A stretch of 64,000 bases of DNA from an uncultured Bacteroidota bacterium (GTDB lineage: Bacteria > Bacteroidota > Bacteroidia > Flavobacteriales > Flavobacteriaceae), in assembly GCA_902595555.1 (NCBI GenBank), contig CACJQM010000001.1:1-64000 (forward strand). Reading direction: 5' to 3'. Shown here one piece after another: positions 25,903-34,301 of this stretch. Position 1 is the stretch's first letter; each line of letters opens with the position of its first letter. The notes beneath the pieces were generated by a model. It saw nothing but the letters and a program-made list of their open reading frames with translations. It was not told the origin of the DNA and ran no database searches. The position numbers were made by a program, and so were the translations under genes.

Positions 25903-26904
25903 ATGAAGCCAATTACAAAAGAAACTTATTTAAAATGGTACGAAGAAATGCTTTTTTGGAGAAAGTTTGAAGATAAGTTAGCTGCAGTCTATATTCAACA
26001 AAAAGTTAGAGGTTTTCTTCATTTATATAATGGACAAGAGGCAGTTCTTGCTGGAGCTCTCCACGTAATGAATATGGATAAAGATCGAATGATAACAGCA
26101 TACAGAAACCATGTAATGCCAATTGGAATGGGCGTTGATCCAAAAAAGGTTATGGCTGAGCTTTATGGTAAATCTACAGGAACATCTATGGGTTTGGGCG
26201 GATCTATGCATATTTTTTCCAAAGAGCATCGTTTTCATGGGGGTCACGGAATTGTCGGCGGACAAATTCCACTTGGTGCGGGTATGGCCTTTGGAGACAA
26301 ATATTTCAATCGCGGAGCAGTCACTTTATGTTTCATGGGTGATGGTGCGGTCAGACAAGGATCATTCCATGAAACATTGAATTTAGCTATGTTGTGGAAC
26401 TTGCCTGTAGTTTTTGTTGTTGAAAATAATGGATATGCTATGGGTACATCTGTAAAGAGAACTTCAAATCACACTGACATATGGAAACTTGGATTAGGTT
26501 ATGAAATGCCATGTGGACCTGTTGACGGAATGAATCCAGTAAAGGTTGCTGAAGCCCTTGATGAGGCAATAGATAGAGCTCGAACTGACAAAGGACCAAC
26601 TTTATTAGAAATGAAAACTTACAGATACAGAGGACATTCAATGTCTGATGCCCAAAAATATAGAACTAAAGAAGAGGTTGAAGAGTATAGAAAGATTGAT
26701 CCAATTAGTCAAGTAAAAGAAATCATAATACAAAATAATTATGCATCACCCGATGATATTTTACAGATTGATGCAAGGGTAAAACAAAAAGTAATAGAGT
26801 GCGAAAAATTTGCTGATGAATCTCCATATCCAGAAAAAAATGTTATGTATGATTCGGTATATGAGCAAGAAGATTACCCTTTTTTAAAACATAAACCTGA
26901 ATAA
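25903..26904 (+). CDS. pdhA: Pyruvate dehydrogenase E1 component, alpha subunit
   Basis: The 333-residue protein is a thiamine-diphosphate-dependent E1 alpha. RGFLHLYNGQEAV near residue 35 and YRNHVMPIGMG near 67 shape the active site. The cofactor motif runs from GDG (residues 146-148) to ENN about 30 residues later, and the RYRGHSMSD phosphorylation-loop segment follows. It decarboxylates pyruvate together with E1 beta, which is not encoded here, as in many Flavobacteriia. The ATG at 25903 is preferred over a TTG at 25891, because that TTG lies inside the predicted promoter. The pdhC ATG follows the stop immediately. Confidence 0.95.
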   Translation: MKPITKETYLKWYEEMLFWRKFEDKLAAVYIQQKVRGFLHLYNGQEAVLAGALHVMNMDKDRMITAYRNHVMPIGMGVDPKKVMAELYGKSTGTSMGLGGSMHIFSKEHRFHGGHGIVGGQIPLGAGMAFGDKYFNRGAVTLCFMGDGAVRQGSFHETLNLAMLWNLPVVFVVENNGYAMGTSVKRTSNHTDIWKLGLGYEMPCGPVDGMNPVKVAEALDEAIDRARTDKGPTLLEMKTYRYRGHSMSDAQKYRTKEEVEEYRKIDPISQVKEIIIQNNYASPDDILQIDARVKQKVIECEKFADESPYPEKNVMYDSVYEQEDYPFLKHKPE

Positions 26905-28614
26905 ATGGCTGAAGTAATTAAAATGCCTAGACTTAGTGATACCATGGAGGAGGGTGTAGTTGCTCAATGGTTAAAGAAAGTAGGTGATAAAGTATCAGAA
27001 GGTGACATTTTAGCTGAAATTGAAACTGATAAAGCTACAATGGAATTTGAATCATTTTATGAGGGTACTCTCCTTCATATTGCCATAGAGGAGGGTATAG
27101 CAGCTAATGTTGATTCAATACTTTGTATAATTGGTGATGAAAATGAAGATATCTCTTCATTAATTGGAGTAGAAAAAGATGAGGGCTCAAATTCTCAACT
27201 TGATCTTGTTGATCAAATAAATGAACAGGAAAATAATGAACAAAATGATGTAAAAGAAAATGATAATTCAAATCAATCATTAGTGAAAGAGGATATATTA
27301 AGTAATGACAATGCAAACGTAGAGTACATTACAATGCCCAGACTGAGTGATACAATGGAAGAAGGTACCATATCAACATGGTTAAAAAAAGTAGGTGATG
27401 ATGTCTCTGAGGGAGATATTTTAGCCGAAATTGAAACGGACAAAGCTACAATGGAATTCGAATCTTTTTACAATGGGAAACTTGTACATATTGGAGTTAG
27501 TGAGGGAGAAACTGTAAAAGTAGATGATCTGATAGCTATAATTTCTGATTCTGATGTTGATATAGATGATTTGTTAAGTAATTATGGTAAAAATCAAACA
27601 TCTGAAGATAATAACGAACAAGTTGCTGAAAATAATCAAATTGATGAAAAGTTAGACGAAGAAAATCCTGTTCAAAATATTGAAATTAAAAGTGTTGATT
27701 TATCAGAATCTAGGATATTAGCTTCTCCTTTAGCTAAAAAAATTGCCGAAGAGAAAAATATAGATTTATCTACAATTAAAGGTTCTGGTGACAACGGCAG
27801 AATTGTAAAAAGTGATTTAGATAATGCTCATAATAATTTAACTCAGGAAACAGCTGCTGTAATTAATAAAGAAACTCAGCCCAAACAAGAAGCTGCGCCT
27901 GTAGCTCCTTTAAAAAAACTGGTTGCTGGTGAAGAGTCATTTGAGGATGTTCAAAATTCGACAATGAGAAATGCAATAGCTAAAAGATTATCTCAATCAA
28001 AATTCTCAGCACCTCATTATTATTTAGGTGTTGAATTTAATATGGATAATGCAATTGCTTTCAGAGAACAGTACAACTCTATTCCAGATACAAAAATATC
28101 TTTTAATGATATAGTTATTAAAGCTTGTGCTGCAGCATTGAAAAAGCATCCACAAGTAAATTCACAATGGATGGAAAATTCAATTAGACTTAATCACCAC
28201 GTTCATATTGGTGTTGCTGTAGGAGTTGAAGATGGTCTTGTTGTCCCTGTAATTAAATTTGCTGACCAGGAATCTCTACATTCAATAAATACCATGGTTA
28301 GAGATTATGCTGTTAGAGCTAAATCTAAAAAATTAAGACCCGATGAAATTGAAGGAAGTACATTTACAGTTTCAAATCTAGGTATGTTTGGAATACAAGA
28401 ATTTACTTCCATAATTAACCAGCCAAATTCTGCGATTCTTTCAGTAGGAAGTATTGTAAAAAAACCAGTGGTTTTAAATGATAAAATTGTAGTTAGTAAT
28501 ACAATGAAGGTTACATTAGCTTGTGATCATAGATCTGTTGATGGTGTGACTGGTTCTTTGTTTTTAGAAACATTAAAAGGATTTATCGAAAATCCTGTTA
28601 CAATCTTAGTTTAA
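26905..28614 (+). CDS. pdhC: Pyruvate dehydrogenase E2 (dihydrolipoamide acetyltransferase) with two lipoyl domains
   Basis: The 569-residue protein has two nearly identical lipoyl domains (about residues 1-80 and 140-220). Each contains ETDKATMEFESF with the lipoylated lysine. Acidic/Asn-rich linkers follow each domain. The peripheral subunit-binding domain is around residues 270-310 (ASPLAKKIAEEKNIDLSTIKGSG). The acyltransferase core ends with DHRSVDG, holding the catalytic His and Asp. It transfers acetyl from E1 to CoA and forms the complex core. The start directly follows the pdhA stop, and the stop shares one base with the SDR start. Confidence 0.96.
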   Translation: MAEVIKMPRLSDTMEEGVVAQWLKKVGDKVSEGDILAEIETDKATMEFESFYEGTLLHIAIEEGIAANVDSILCIIGDENEDISSLIGVEKDEGSNSQLDLVDQINEQENNEQNDVKENDNSNQSLVKEDILSNDNANVEYITMPRLSDTMEEGTISTWLKKVGDDVSEGDILAEIETDKATMEFESFYNGKLVHIGVSEGETVKVDDLIAIISDSDVDIDDLLSNYGKNQTSEDNNEQVAENNQIDEKLDEENPVQNIEIKSVDLSESRILASPLAKKIAEEKNIDLSTIKGSGDNGRIVKSDLDNAHNNLTQETAAVINKETQPKQEAAPVAPLKKLVAGEESFEDVQNSTMRNAIAKRLSQSKFSAPHYYLGVEFNMDNAIAFREQYNSIPDTKISFNDIVIKACAAALKKHPQVNSQWMENSIRLNHHVHIGVAVGVEDGLVVPVIKFADQESLHSINTMVRDYAVRAKSKKLRPDEIEGSTFTVSNLGMFGIQEFTSIINQPNSAILSVGSIVKKPVVLNDKIVVSNTMKVTLACDHRSVDGVTGSLFLETLKGFIENPVTILV

Positions 28615-29288
28615 TGAAAAATATTATAATTACAGGAACTAGTTCTGGTATTGGGCTTGAGTTAGTTAAAATTTATTCGGAAGAAGGCTTTAATGTAATT
28701 TCATTATCAAGATCAGAACTCCCTTTAAATTCATCGAATGGAATCAGACATATAAAGTTTGACATAACTAGTGATGAATCAATTCATGACCTGGTTAACA
28801 TTATCCAAAATGAATATAAAACTGTTGATGTCCTTATAAACAACGCTGGAAAACTAATAAATAAATCATTTAAAGATCTTTCTAAAAAAGATTTTTATTC
28901 AGTATTTGATGTAAATTTTTTTGGTGTTGTCAATTTAATTCAAAAACTATTGCCATTTTTCAATAATGATTCCCATGTTGTAAATATCAGTAGTGTTGGT
29001 GGATTAATTGGAAGCTCCAAATTTCCAGGTCTAACTGCTTATTCATCAAGCAAAGGAGCTTTAAATATTTTAACTGAGGTGCTCGCTGAGGAGTTTAAAG
29101 AAAATGGACCCAAATTCAACTCACTTTCTTTGGGATCAGTTAATACTCCCATGTTAAATGAAGCTTTTCCAGGATATGAAGCTCAAGTAGACCCTCACGA
29201 AATGGCATCCTATATATTTAATTTTGCTAATACAGCATCAAATATTTTTAACGGAAAAGTTATACCAGTTTCATCTACAAATCCATGA
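28614..29288 (+). CDS. Short-chain dehydrogenase/reductase
   Basis: The 224-residue protein has a full classical SDR site: TGTSSGIG at residues 7-14 for NAD(P) binding, NNAG at 76-79, a catalytic Ser in NISSVGG (about 126), and Tyr143/Lys147 in YSSSK. The substrate is unknown; the short length suggests a simple cytoplasmic oxidoreductase. It is coupled to pdhC (one shared base) and to the SprT-like gene (4-base overlap), so it probably lies in the pdh transcript. Confidence 0.92.
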   Translation: MKNIIITGTSSGIGLELVKIYSEEGFNVISLSRSELPLNSSNGIRHIKFDITSDESIHDLVNIIQNEYKTVDVLINNAGKLINKSFKDLSKKDFYSVFDVNFFGVVNLIQKLLPFFNNDSHVVNISSVGGLIGSSKFPGLTAYSSSKGALNILTEVLAEEFKENGPKFNSLSLGSVNTPMLNEAFPGYEAQVDPHEMASYIFNFANTASNIFNGKVIPVSSTNP

Positions 29289-29872
29289 AAGATATCTTAT
29301 CATTAATTCCAAATGAAGTTAATGATTATGTAAAAAGTTTGATTGAGGGTCAAGATCTTGTAATTAGAACAGTTCCCAAAAGAAGAACAAAACACGGTGA
29401 TTACAGAAAGTTTAATAATAAACATGTTATTACAATAAATCAGATTGATAATAAGTATAGGTTTCTACTTATTTTAATACATGAACTTGCACATTTTAAT
29501 GTTTATAAAAAAAATATTAGAACTAACCCGCATGGTACAATATGGAAAAACGAGTTTAAAAAATTATTGCAACCAATTTTAGAAAAAAATATATTCCCTC
29601 ATTTTCTACAGATTTTAATTAAGTCACACATGAAAAATCCAAAATCATCATTTTCATATGACAGTCCTTTAGAGATGGAGCTTAATAAGTATGATAATGA
29701 TAATGAAAATTACACTTATCTAGAAGATATTGAAATAGGGAATTTTTTTAGATATAATAACGACAAGCTTTATAAAAAAATTGAAAAAAGAAGAAAAAGG
29801 TATCTTTGTATTGAAAATAATACTGGAAGAAAATATTTGTTTCTTCCTCATGCTAAAGTTGATTTAATATGA
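29285..29872 (+). CDS. SprT-like zinc metalloprotease-domain protein
   Basis: This 195-residue protein carries the SprT zinc motif HELAH at residues 66-70. A third potential ligand, His83, lies in NPHGTIWKNEF, the SprT-family pattern. The C-terminal half (IEIGNFFRYNNDKLYKKIEKRRKRYLCIENNTGRKYLF) looks like a basic beta-domain that could bind nucleic acid. SprT-domain proteins include DNA-protein-crosslink proteases, but bacterial members are mostly uncharacterised. It overlaps both neighbours by 4 bases. Confidence 0.87.
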   Translation: MKDILSLIPNEVNDYVKSLIEGQDLVIRTVPKRRTKHGDYRKFNNKHVITINQIDNKYRFLLILIHELAHFNVYKKNIRTNPHGTIWKNEFKKLLQPILEKNIFPHFLQILIKSHMKNPKSSFSYDSPLEMELNKYDNDNENYTYLEDIEIGNFFRYNNDKLYKKIEKRRKRYLCIENNTGRKYLFLPHAKVDLI

Positions 29873-30276
29873 AAAAAGTTGCTATAAGCGGATATTTTGA
29901 CCCTATTCACGTAGGTCATATTGAATACATTAATAATGCAAAAAAATTAGGCGATTGGTTAATTGTAATAGTAAATAACAATAAGCAATGTGCATTAAAA
30001 AAAGGAAAACATTTTATGGATGAGAACGACAGAGTTACAATTGTTAAAAATATTAAAACTGTTGATGAGGTCTTTTTATCTATTGATGATGATAAAACTG
30101 TCTGTAAATCATTGAAAACACTAAATCCTGATGTCTTCGCAAATGGTGGGGATAGAAAAAACTATGAAATCCCAGAATCAAAAGTGTGTAGAGAAAATAA
30201 TATTGAAATAATTGATGGTTTAGGTGATAAAATAAGGAGTTCATCAGATTTAACTGGCTTAAAAGAAATTAAATAA
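29869..30276 (+). CDS. Cytidylyltransferase-like nucleotidyltransferase
   Basis: The 135-residue single-domain protein has the nucleotidyltransferase motif HVGH at residues 14-17 in GYFDPIHVGHIEYI, and a C-terminal IRSSSDL segment in place of the usual ISST(S/T) loop. It resembles glycerol-3-phosphate cytidylyltransferase and the RfaE C-terminal domain. Such enzymes transfer a nucleotide from CTP or ATP to a phosphorylated alcohol or sugar; the substrate is unknown. It overlaps the SprT-like gene by 4 bases. Confidence 0.85.
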   Translation: MKKVAISGYFDPIHVGHIEYINNAKKLGDWLIVIVNNNKQCALKKGKHFMDENDRVTIVKNIKTVDEVFLSIDDDKTVCKSLKTLNPDVFANGGDRKNYEIPESKVCRENNIEIIDGLGDKIRSSSDLTGLKEIK

Positions 30277-30279
30277 ATA

Positions 30280-31710
30280 TTGGAAACAAAATTTGATTTT
30301 AACGAAAATTCTGAGCAAACAGATATTAAAAAAAATGCAGAGGGTTTATTAAATGGAATTATAGTTTTTTTAAAAAGTGTTCTAAGCTTTCATAACGATG
30401 TAGATAAAAACTCTACTGTAAATGCGATTAAGGCAGATATATCCATGAAAGGAACAACTGCTTGGATTCTTATTTGTTCAATTTTAATTGCATCAGTTGG
30501 TCTAAATGCGAACTCAACACCAGTTGTAATTGGTGCCATGTTAATTTCTCCACTATTGGGGCCCATTCTTGGTCTAGGCTTTTCTATAGCAACAAATGAT
30601 ATAGAAACATTGAAAAATTCTTCTATAAACTTTATAGTTATGGTTGTCTTAAGCGTTGCTACATCATATTTATTTTTTCTAATTTTTCCACAAGGTGAAG
30701 AGATATCAGAATTACTATCTAGAACTAAGCCAGATTTAAGAGATGTTCTAATTGCCTTTTTTGGTGGCTTAGCTTTGATAATAGCTAAAACAAAAAAGGA
30801 AAATATCAGCTCAGCCATTTTTGGAGTTGCTATAGCTACGGCTTTGATGCCTCCATTGTGTACAGTTGGTTTTGGTTTAGCTGAAAAAAATATGGATTAT
30901 GCAGGCGGAGCAATCTTCCTTTTTGTAATTAACAGTATTTATATCATAATCGCAACATATATTGTTCTAAAGATTTTAAGATTTCCTTTAATTAATTATG
31001 CAAATTCGTCCAGAAGAACTTTTATAAATAGAATTGTAACTGTTATTTCAATTTTAATTTTGATCCCAGCAGTAATTAAATTTAATGATGTTATAAAAGA
31101 AAGTTCTTTCAATTCTCAAGGCAAAGATTTTTTAAATAATGAATTAGTTGGGCTACCAAATTTTGAATATTTAGTAAAGAGGGCTGAAATTGATTATAAT
31201 GATGGAGATTCAAAAATTTCAATAAATACTTTCGGACAAAAGCCGCTTAATGACGAGACTATATCATTTTTAAATAAAAAAATCAAAAATTATAGTTCAC
31301 TTGAAAATACAATTCTTGAGTTTAACCAAGAAAAATCAAATTCAACTAACTCAAATGAATTTATTAAAGAACTTCGTTTTAGAGATTCATTGGAATTGGT
31401 TTCTAAATCAAATGAAATAAATAAATTGAATCAAAAACTAAATGATTTAGAAAGTTTAAGTATAGAAAAATTAATTTTTAACTCATTAGCAAAAGAAATT
31501 AAAATTATATATCCAGATCTGAATGAATTTGAGGTTTTTGAAACAATTAAGACTGATTTCAATGAAATAGACACTGTATTAGTTTTCAATTTGAGATGGA
31601 ATAAAGAATTAGAAAACGAAGAAAAACTAAAGCTTGATGAAAATGTAAGAAATTGGCTAAAGTTTCAGCTAGACAATGATGTTTTTGAAATCAGAAGCAA
31701 TACTAATTAA
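30280..31710 (+). CDS. DUF389 family membrane protein
   Basis: This 476-residue protein has a short cytoplasmic N-terminus. A hydrophobic DUF389 core with about six membrane helices (about residues 55-270) includes the conserved STPVVIGAMLISPLLGPILG stretch. A charged C-terminal region of about 200 residues follows, with a predicted coiled coil around SKSNEINKLNQKLNDLESL and a beta-rich end. The start is TTG at 30280, 3 bases after the previous stop; the next in-frame Met would remove part of the conserved region. The function is unknown. The stop lies 4 bases from the convergent mlaF stop. Confidence 0.88.
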   Translation: METKFDFNENSEQTDIKKNAEGLLNGIIVFLKSVLSFHNDVDKNSTVNAIKADISMKGTTAWILICSILIASVGLNANSTPVVIGAMLISPLLGPILGLGFSIATNDIETLKNSSINFIVMVVLSVATSYLFFLIFPQGEEISELLSRTKPDLRDVLIAFFGGLALIIAKTKKENISSAIFGVAIATALMPPLCTVGFGLAEKNMDYAGGAIFLFVINSIYIIIATYIVLKILRFPLINYANSSRRTFINRIVTVISILILIPAVIKFNDVIKESSFNSQGKDFLNNELVGLPNFEYLVKRAEIDYNDGDSKISINTFGQKPLNDETISFLNKKIKNYSSLENTILEFNQEKSNSTNSNEFIKELRFRDSLELVSKSNEINKLNQKLNDLESLSIEKLIFNSLAKEIKIIYPDLNEFEVFETIKTDFNEIDTVLVFNLRWNKELENEEKLKLDENVRNWLKFQLDNDVFEIRSNTN

Positions 31711-31714
31711 TTAT

Positions 31715-32461
31715 TTAATTTCTAAGTTTTTTTAAAAGTTCAGATGAGTAGACAAAATCTTCAACTTCTTTGTTTGTAGATTTTAAAATTTCTTTATTGG
31801 TGCCTTGCCATATTTTATATCCACCCTTTAGAAAAACAATATTTTCTCCAATTTCAATGACTGAGTTCATGTCATGAGAATTGATAATTGTAGTAATATT
31901 ATATTCTTTTGTTATTTCTTGAATAAGTTGGTCAATAACAATAGCCGTCTTAGGATCAAGACCAGAGTTTGGCTCATCACAAAACAGGTATTTAGGATTC
32001 ATAACTACCGCTCTTGCAATTGCAACTCTTTTTTGCATGCCACCTGATAGTTCTGATGGTAATTTATTTACTGCATCTTTTAAATTAACTCTTTCTATAA
32101 ATTTCATTGCTCTTGAATTTTTTTCAGATTCGTTAATTTTTGTCAACATATCGAGGGGAAATCTTACATTTTCAAGAACATTCATGGAGTCAAATAATGC
32201 ACTTCCTTGAAAAACCATACCCATCTGGCGACTAATTTCTAACTTTTCATCACTGTTCATATTTTTAGATGAAATACCATCATAAATTATTTCACCTGAA
32301 TCAACCTGATAAAGACCTAAAAGACATTTAAGTAATACTGTTTTCCCAGATCCACTTTGGCCAATAATCAAATTTGTTTTTCCTCTATGAAAAACTGTAT
32401 TAATCTGATTTAAGACCTCAGATTTGTCGAATGATTTAAATATGTTATTGACTTCAATCAC
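31715..32461 (-). CDS. mlaF: ABC transporter ATP-binding protein, MlaF type
   Basis: The 248-residue ATPase has Walker A GQSGSGKT at residues 34-41, a Q-loop in MGMVFQGSALFDSM, signature LSGGMQKR near 140 and Walker B in YLFCDEPNSGLDP. The PNSGLDP form and the SALFDSM loop are typical of MlaF. It should energise phospholipid transport between the membranes with the MlaE permease encoded just upstream. No MCE-domain MlaD is adjacent. Confidence 0.93.
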   Translation of the reverse strand: MIEVNNIFKSFDKSEVLNQINTVFHRGKTNLIIGQSGSGKTVLLKCLLGLYQVDSGEIIYDGISSKNMNSDEKLEISRQMGMVFQGSALFDSMNVLENVRFPLDMLTKINESEKNSRAMKFIERVNLKDAVNKLPSELSGGMQKRVAIARAVVMNPKYLFCDEPNSGLDPKTAIVIDQLIQEITKEYNITTIINSHDMNSVIEIGENIVFLKGGYKIWQGTNKEILKSTNKEVEDFVYSSELLKKLRN

Positions 32462-32465
32462 TTGT

Positions 32466-33200
32466 TTACGATAATAAAAGTTGAGTTACTATATAATTTA
32501 AAATAATAATAATTATTGATGTCCAATAAAATGATTTTGTACTGGCCTTTCCTACATCAAGTGCACCTCCTTTCATGTAATATCCATGAAATGCTGGTAC
32601 TGTTGCTAATACAAATGAAAAAATAAGTGTTTTTATGTAGGAATATGTAATATGGTATGAATCAAAGTCCATTTGGATACCTTGTATGTAAGCTTCACTT
32701 GGCACACCTGTTAATGTCATTGCTAATAGTCCACCTATAATCCCTAAAAACATTGAGATTGTAATTACAAAAGGATATAATAACATTGCAATAATTTTAG
32801 GAAATACAAGGTAATTGAGAGAGTTTATTCCCATGACCTCCAATGCATCAATTTGTTCTGTAACTCTCATTGTTCCAATACTAGAGGTAATATAAGATCC
32901 GACTTTACCTGCCATTATGATTGAAATAAATGTTGGAGCAAATTCTAGAATTACTGATTGTCTTGTCGCAAAACCTATTAGTGTTTTAGATAGCAAAGGG
33001 TTTTCTAAATTTAGGGCCATTTGAATTGAGACAACACCACCAATAAAAAAAGACAGTATAGAAACAATTTGAATTGAGTCTAGAACTAAATCATTGATCT
33101 CTTTAAAAATTTGCTTGTAAAGAATTTCTTTTTTACAGGATTTACTAAAGGAAATTTTTATCATTAAAAAATACTTCCCTATATCATGTAAAAAATTCAT
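32466..33200 (-). CDS. mlaE: MlaE family lipid ABC transporter permease
   Basis: The 244-residue protein has the MlaE fold: an N-terminal interfacial helix and five to six membrane helices. The conserved central segment TSSIGTMRVTEQIDALEVMGIN contacts the ATPase, and the YPFVITISMFLGIIGG helix follows. It works with MlaF, 4 bases downstream, in phospholipid trafficking. It follows a ketoacyl-ACP synthase III-like gene with 1 base between. Confidence 0.93.
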   Translation of the reverse strand: MNFLHDIGKYFLMIKISFSKSCKKEILYKQIFKEINDLVLDSIQIVSILSFFIGGVVSIQMALNLENPLLSKTLIGFATRQSVILEFAPTFISIIMAGKVGSYITSSIGTMRVTEQIDALEVMGINSLNYLVFPKIIAMLLYPFVITISMFLGIIGGLLAMTLTGVPSEAYIQGIQMDFDSYHITYSYIKTLIFSFVLATVPAFHGYYMKGGALDVGKASTKSFYWTSIIIIILNYIVTQLLLS

Positions 33201-33201
33201 T

Positions 33202-34260
33202 TTATAATTGGTAAGTTATAGCATTTATGTTCATTCCAGCACCAACACTAGCAAATAAAATAATATCACCCTTATTTATTTTATGCTCTTTAAAATTAGT
33301 TTTTAAAACTACATCATAAAGTGTGGGTATTGTAGCAACAGAGGAATTTCCAAAAATGTCAACACTAATTGGCATAATGTCCTTAGGTATTTTTTTTTCA
33401 AATTGTTTATAAAAATATTTTAAAACAGCTTCATCAAGTTTCTCATTAGCTTGGTGTAAAAATATTTTTTTAACATCATCAATGTCTTTTCCACTTTCCT
33501 CAAGGCAAGTTTTTAGTGCAGCTGGAATATTGGAAATTGCAAACTCATAAACTTTTCTACCATTCATTTTAATATGCTTGATTTTTTCTTTGTTTTTGGG
33601 ATCGTAAGATTTATCACAAAAAAGGTATAAAGCTTCTTTTCCTGCCTTAGTGATGGTTTTGTGTGATAGTATTCCACCATCATCTGATGTTTCTTCTATA
33701 ATTGCCGCTCCAGCTCCATCTGCAAAAATCATGGAATCTCTATCTGAATGGTCAATTGTTCTTGAAAGAGTATCTGCTCCTATTACTAAACATCTTTTCG
33801 CCATTTTAGATTTTATAAATGATTTTGCCTGGATTATTCCCTCAATCCAACCTGGGCAACCAAAAATTAAGTCATATGCTACACAATTTTCATTAATAAT
33901 TTCAAGTTTATGTTTAACCATTGTGGCAACTGAGGGTAATGATATATATTGGTTGGTCCCATATTCAATATTTCCAAAATTGTGAGCAACAATAATATAA
34001 TCAAGAGATTCTTTATCAATTCCTGCATCTTTTATTGCTTCAATTGATGCAAAAGCTGCTAGATCAGATGTCATGTGCTCTTTATCTGCATATCTTCTTT
34101 CTTGAATACCTGTAATTGATTGAAACTTTTCAATAATTTCATCGTTAGAATTAGGATAACCATTTCCATCTTTATCAAAAAACACCTTGTCAGCAAATGA
34201 ACTGTTTTTAATTTTATTTTTTGGTATGAAGGAACCAGTACCTGTTATGTGTATTGGCAT
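33202..34260 (-). CDS. 3-oxoacyl-ACP synthase III family protein (FabH-like)
   Basis: The 352-residue thiolase-fold enzyme has the complete FabH triad: Cys135 in FGCPGW, His269 in FLHQAN, and Asn305 in GNSSVAT. It is somewhat longer than housekeeping FabH and has Pro-Gly-Trp after the nucleophile. It may therefore be a FabH-like enzyme for a special acyl chain or for head-to-head condensation rather than the main fatty-acid initiator. It is placed first in a unit with mlaE and mlaF. A TATTTTTG element lies upstream. Confidence 0.88.
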   Translation of the reverse strand: MPIHITGTGSFIPKNKIKNSSFADKVFFDKDGNGYPNSNDEIIEKFQSITGIQERRYADKEHMTSDLAAFASIEAIKDAGIDKESLDYIIVAHNFGNIEYGTNQYISLPSVATMVKHKLEIINENCVAYDLIFGCPGWIEGIIQAKSFIKSKMAKRCLVIGADTLSRTIDHSDRDSMIFADGAGAAIIEETSDDGGILSHKTITKAGKEALYLFCDKSYDPKNKEKIKHIKMNGRKVYEFAISNIPAALKTCLEESGKDIDDVKKIFLHQANEKLDEAVLKYFYKQFEKKIPKDIMPISVDIFGNSSVATIPTLYDVVLKTNFKEHKINKGDIILFASVGAGMNINAITYQL

Positions 34261-34274
34261 ATAATTATTTTGAT

Positions 34275-34301
34275 CAAAAATAGGAATAAATTAGGACTCA
34301 A
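34275..34301 (-). promoter_or_regulatory. Possible promoter for the ketoacyl synthase-mlaEF unit
   Basis: On the minus strand TTG (34301-34299) is followed by a 16-base spacer and TATTTTTG (34282-34275), 14 bases before the start of the FabH-like gene. The spacer is one base below the usual 17-23 range. The TTG overlaps the 3' end of gcvP. Confidence 0.45.
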
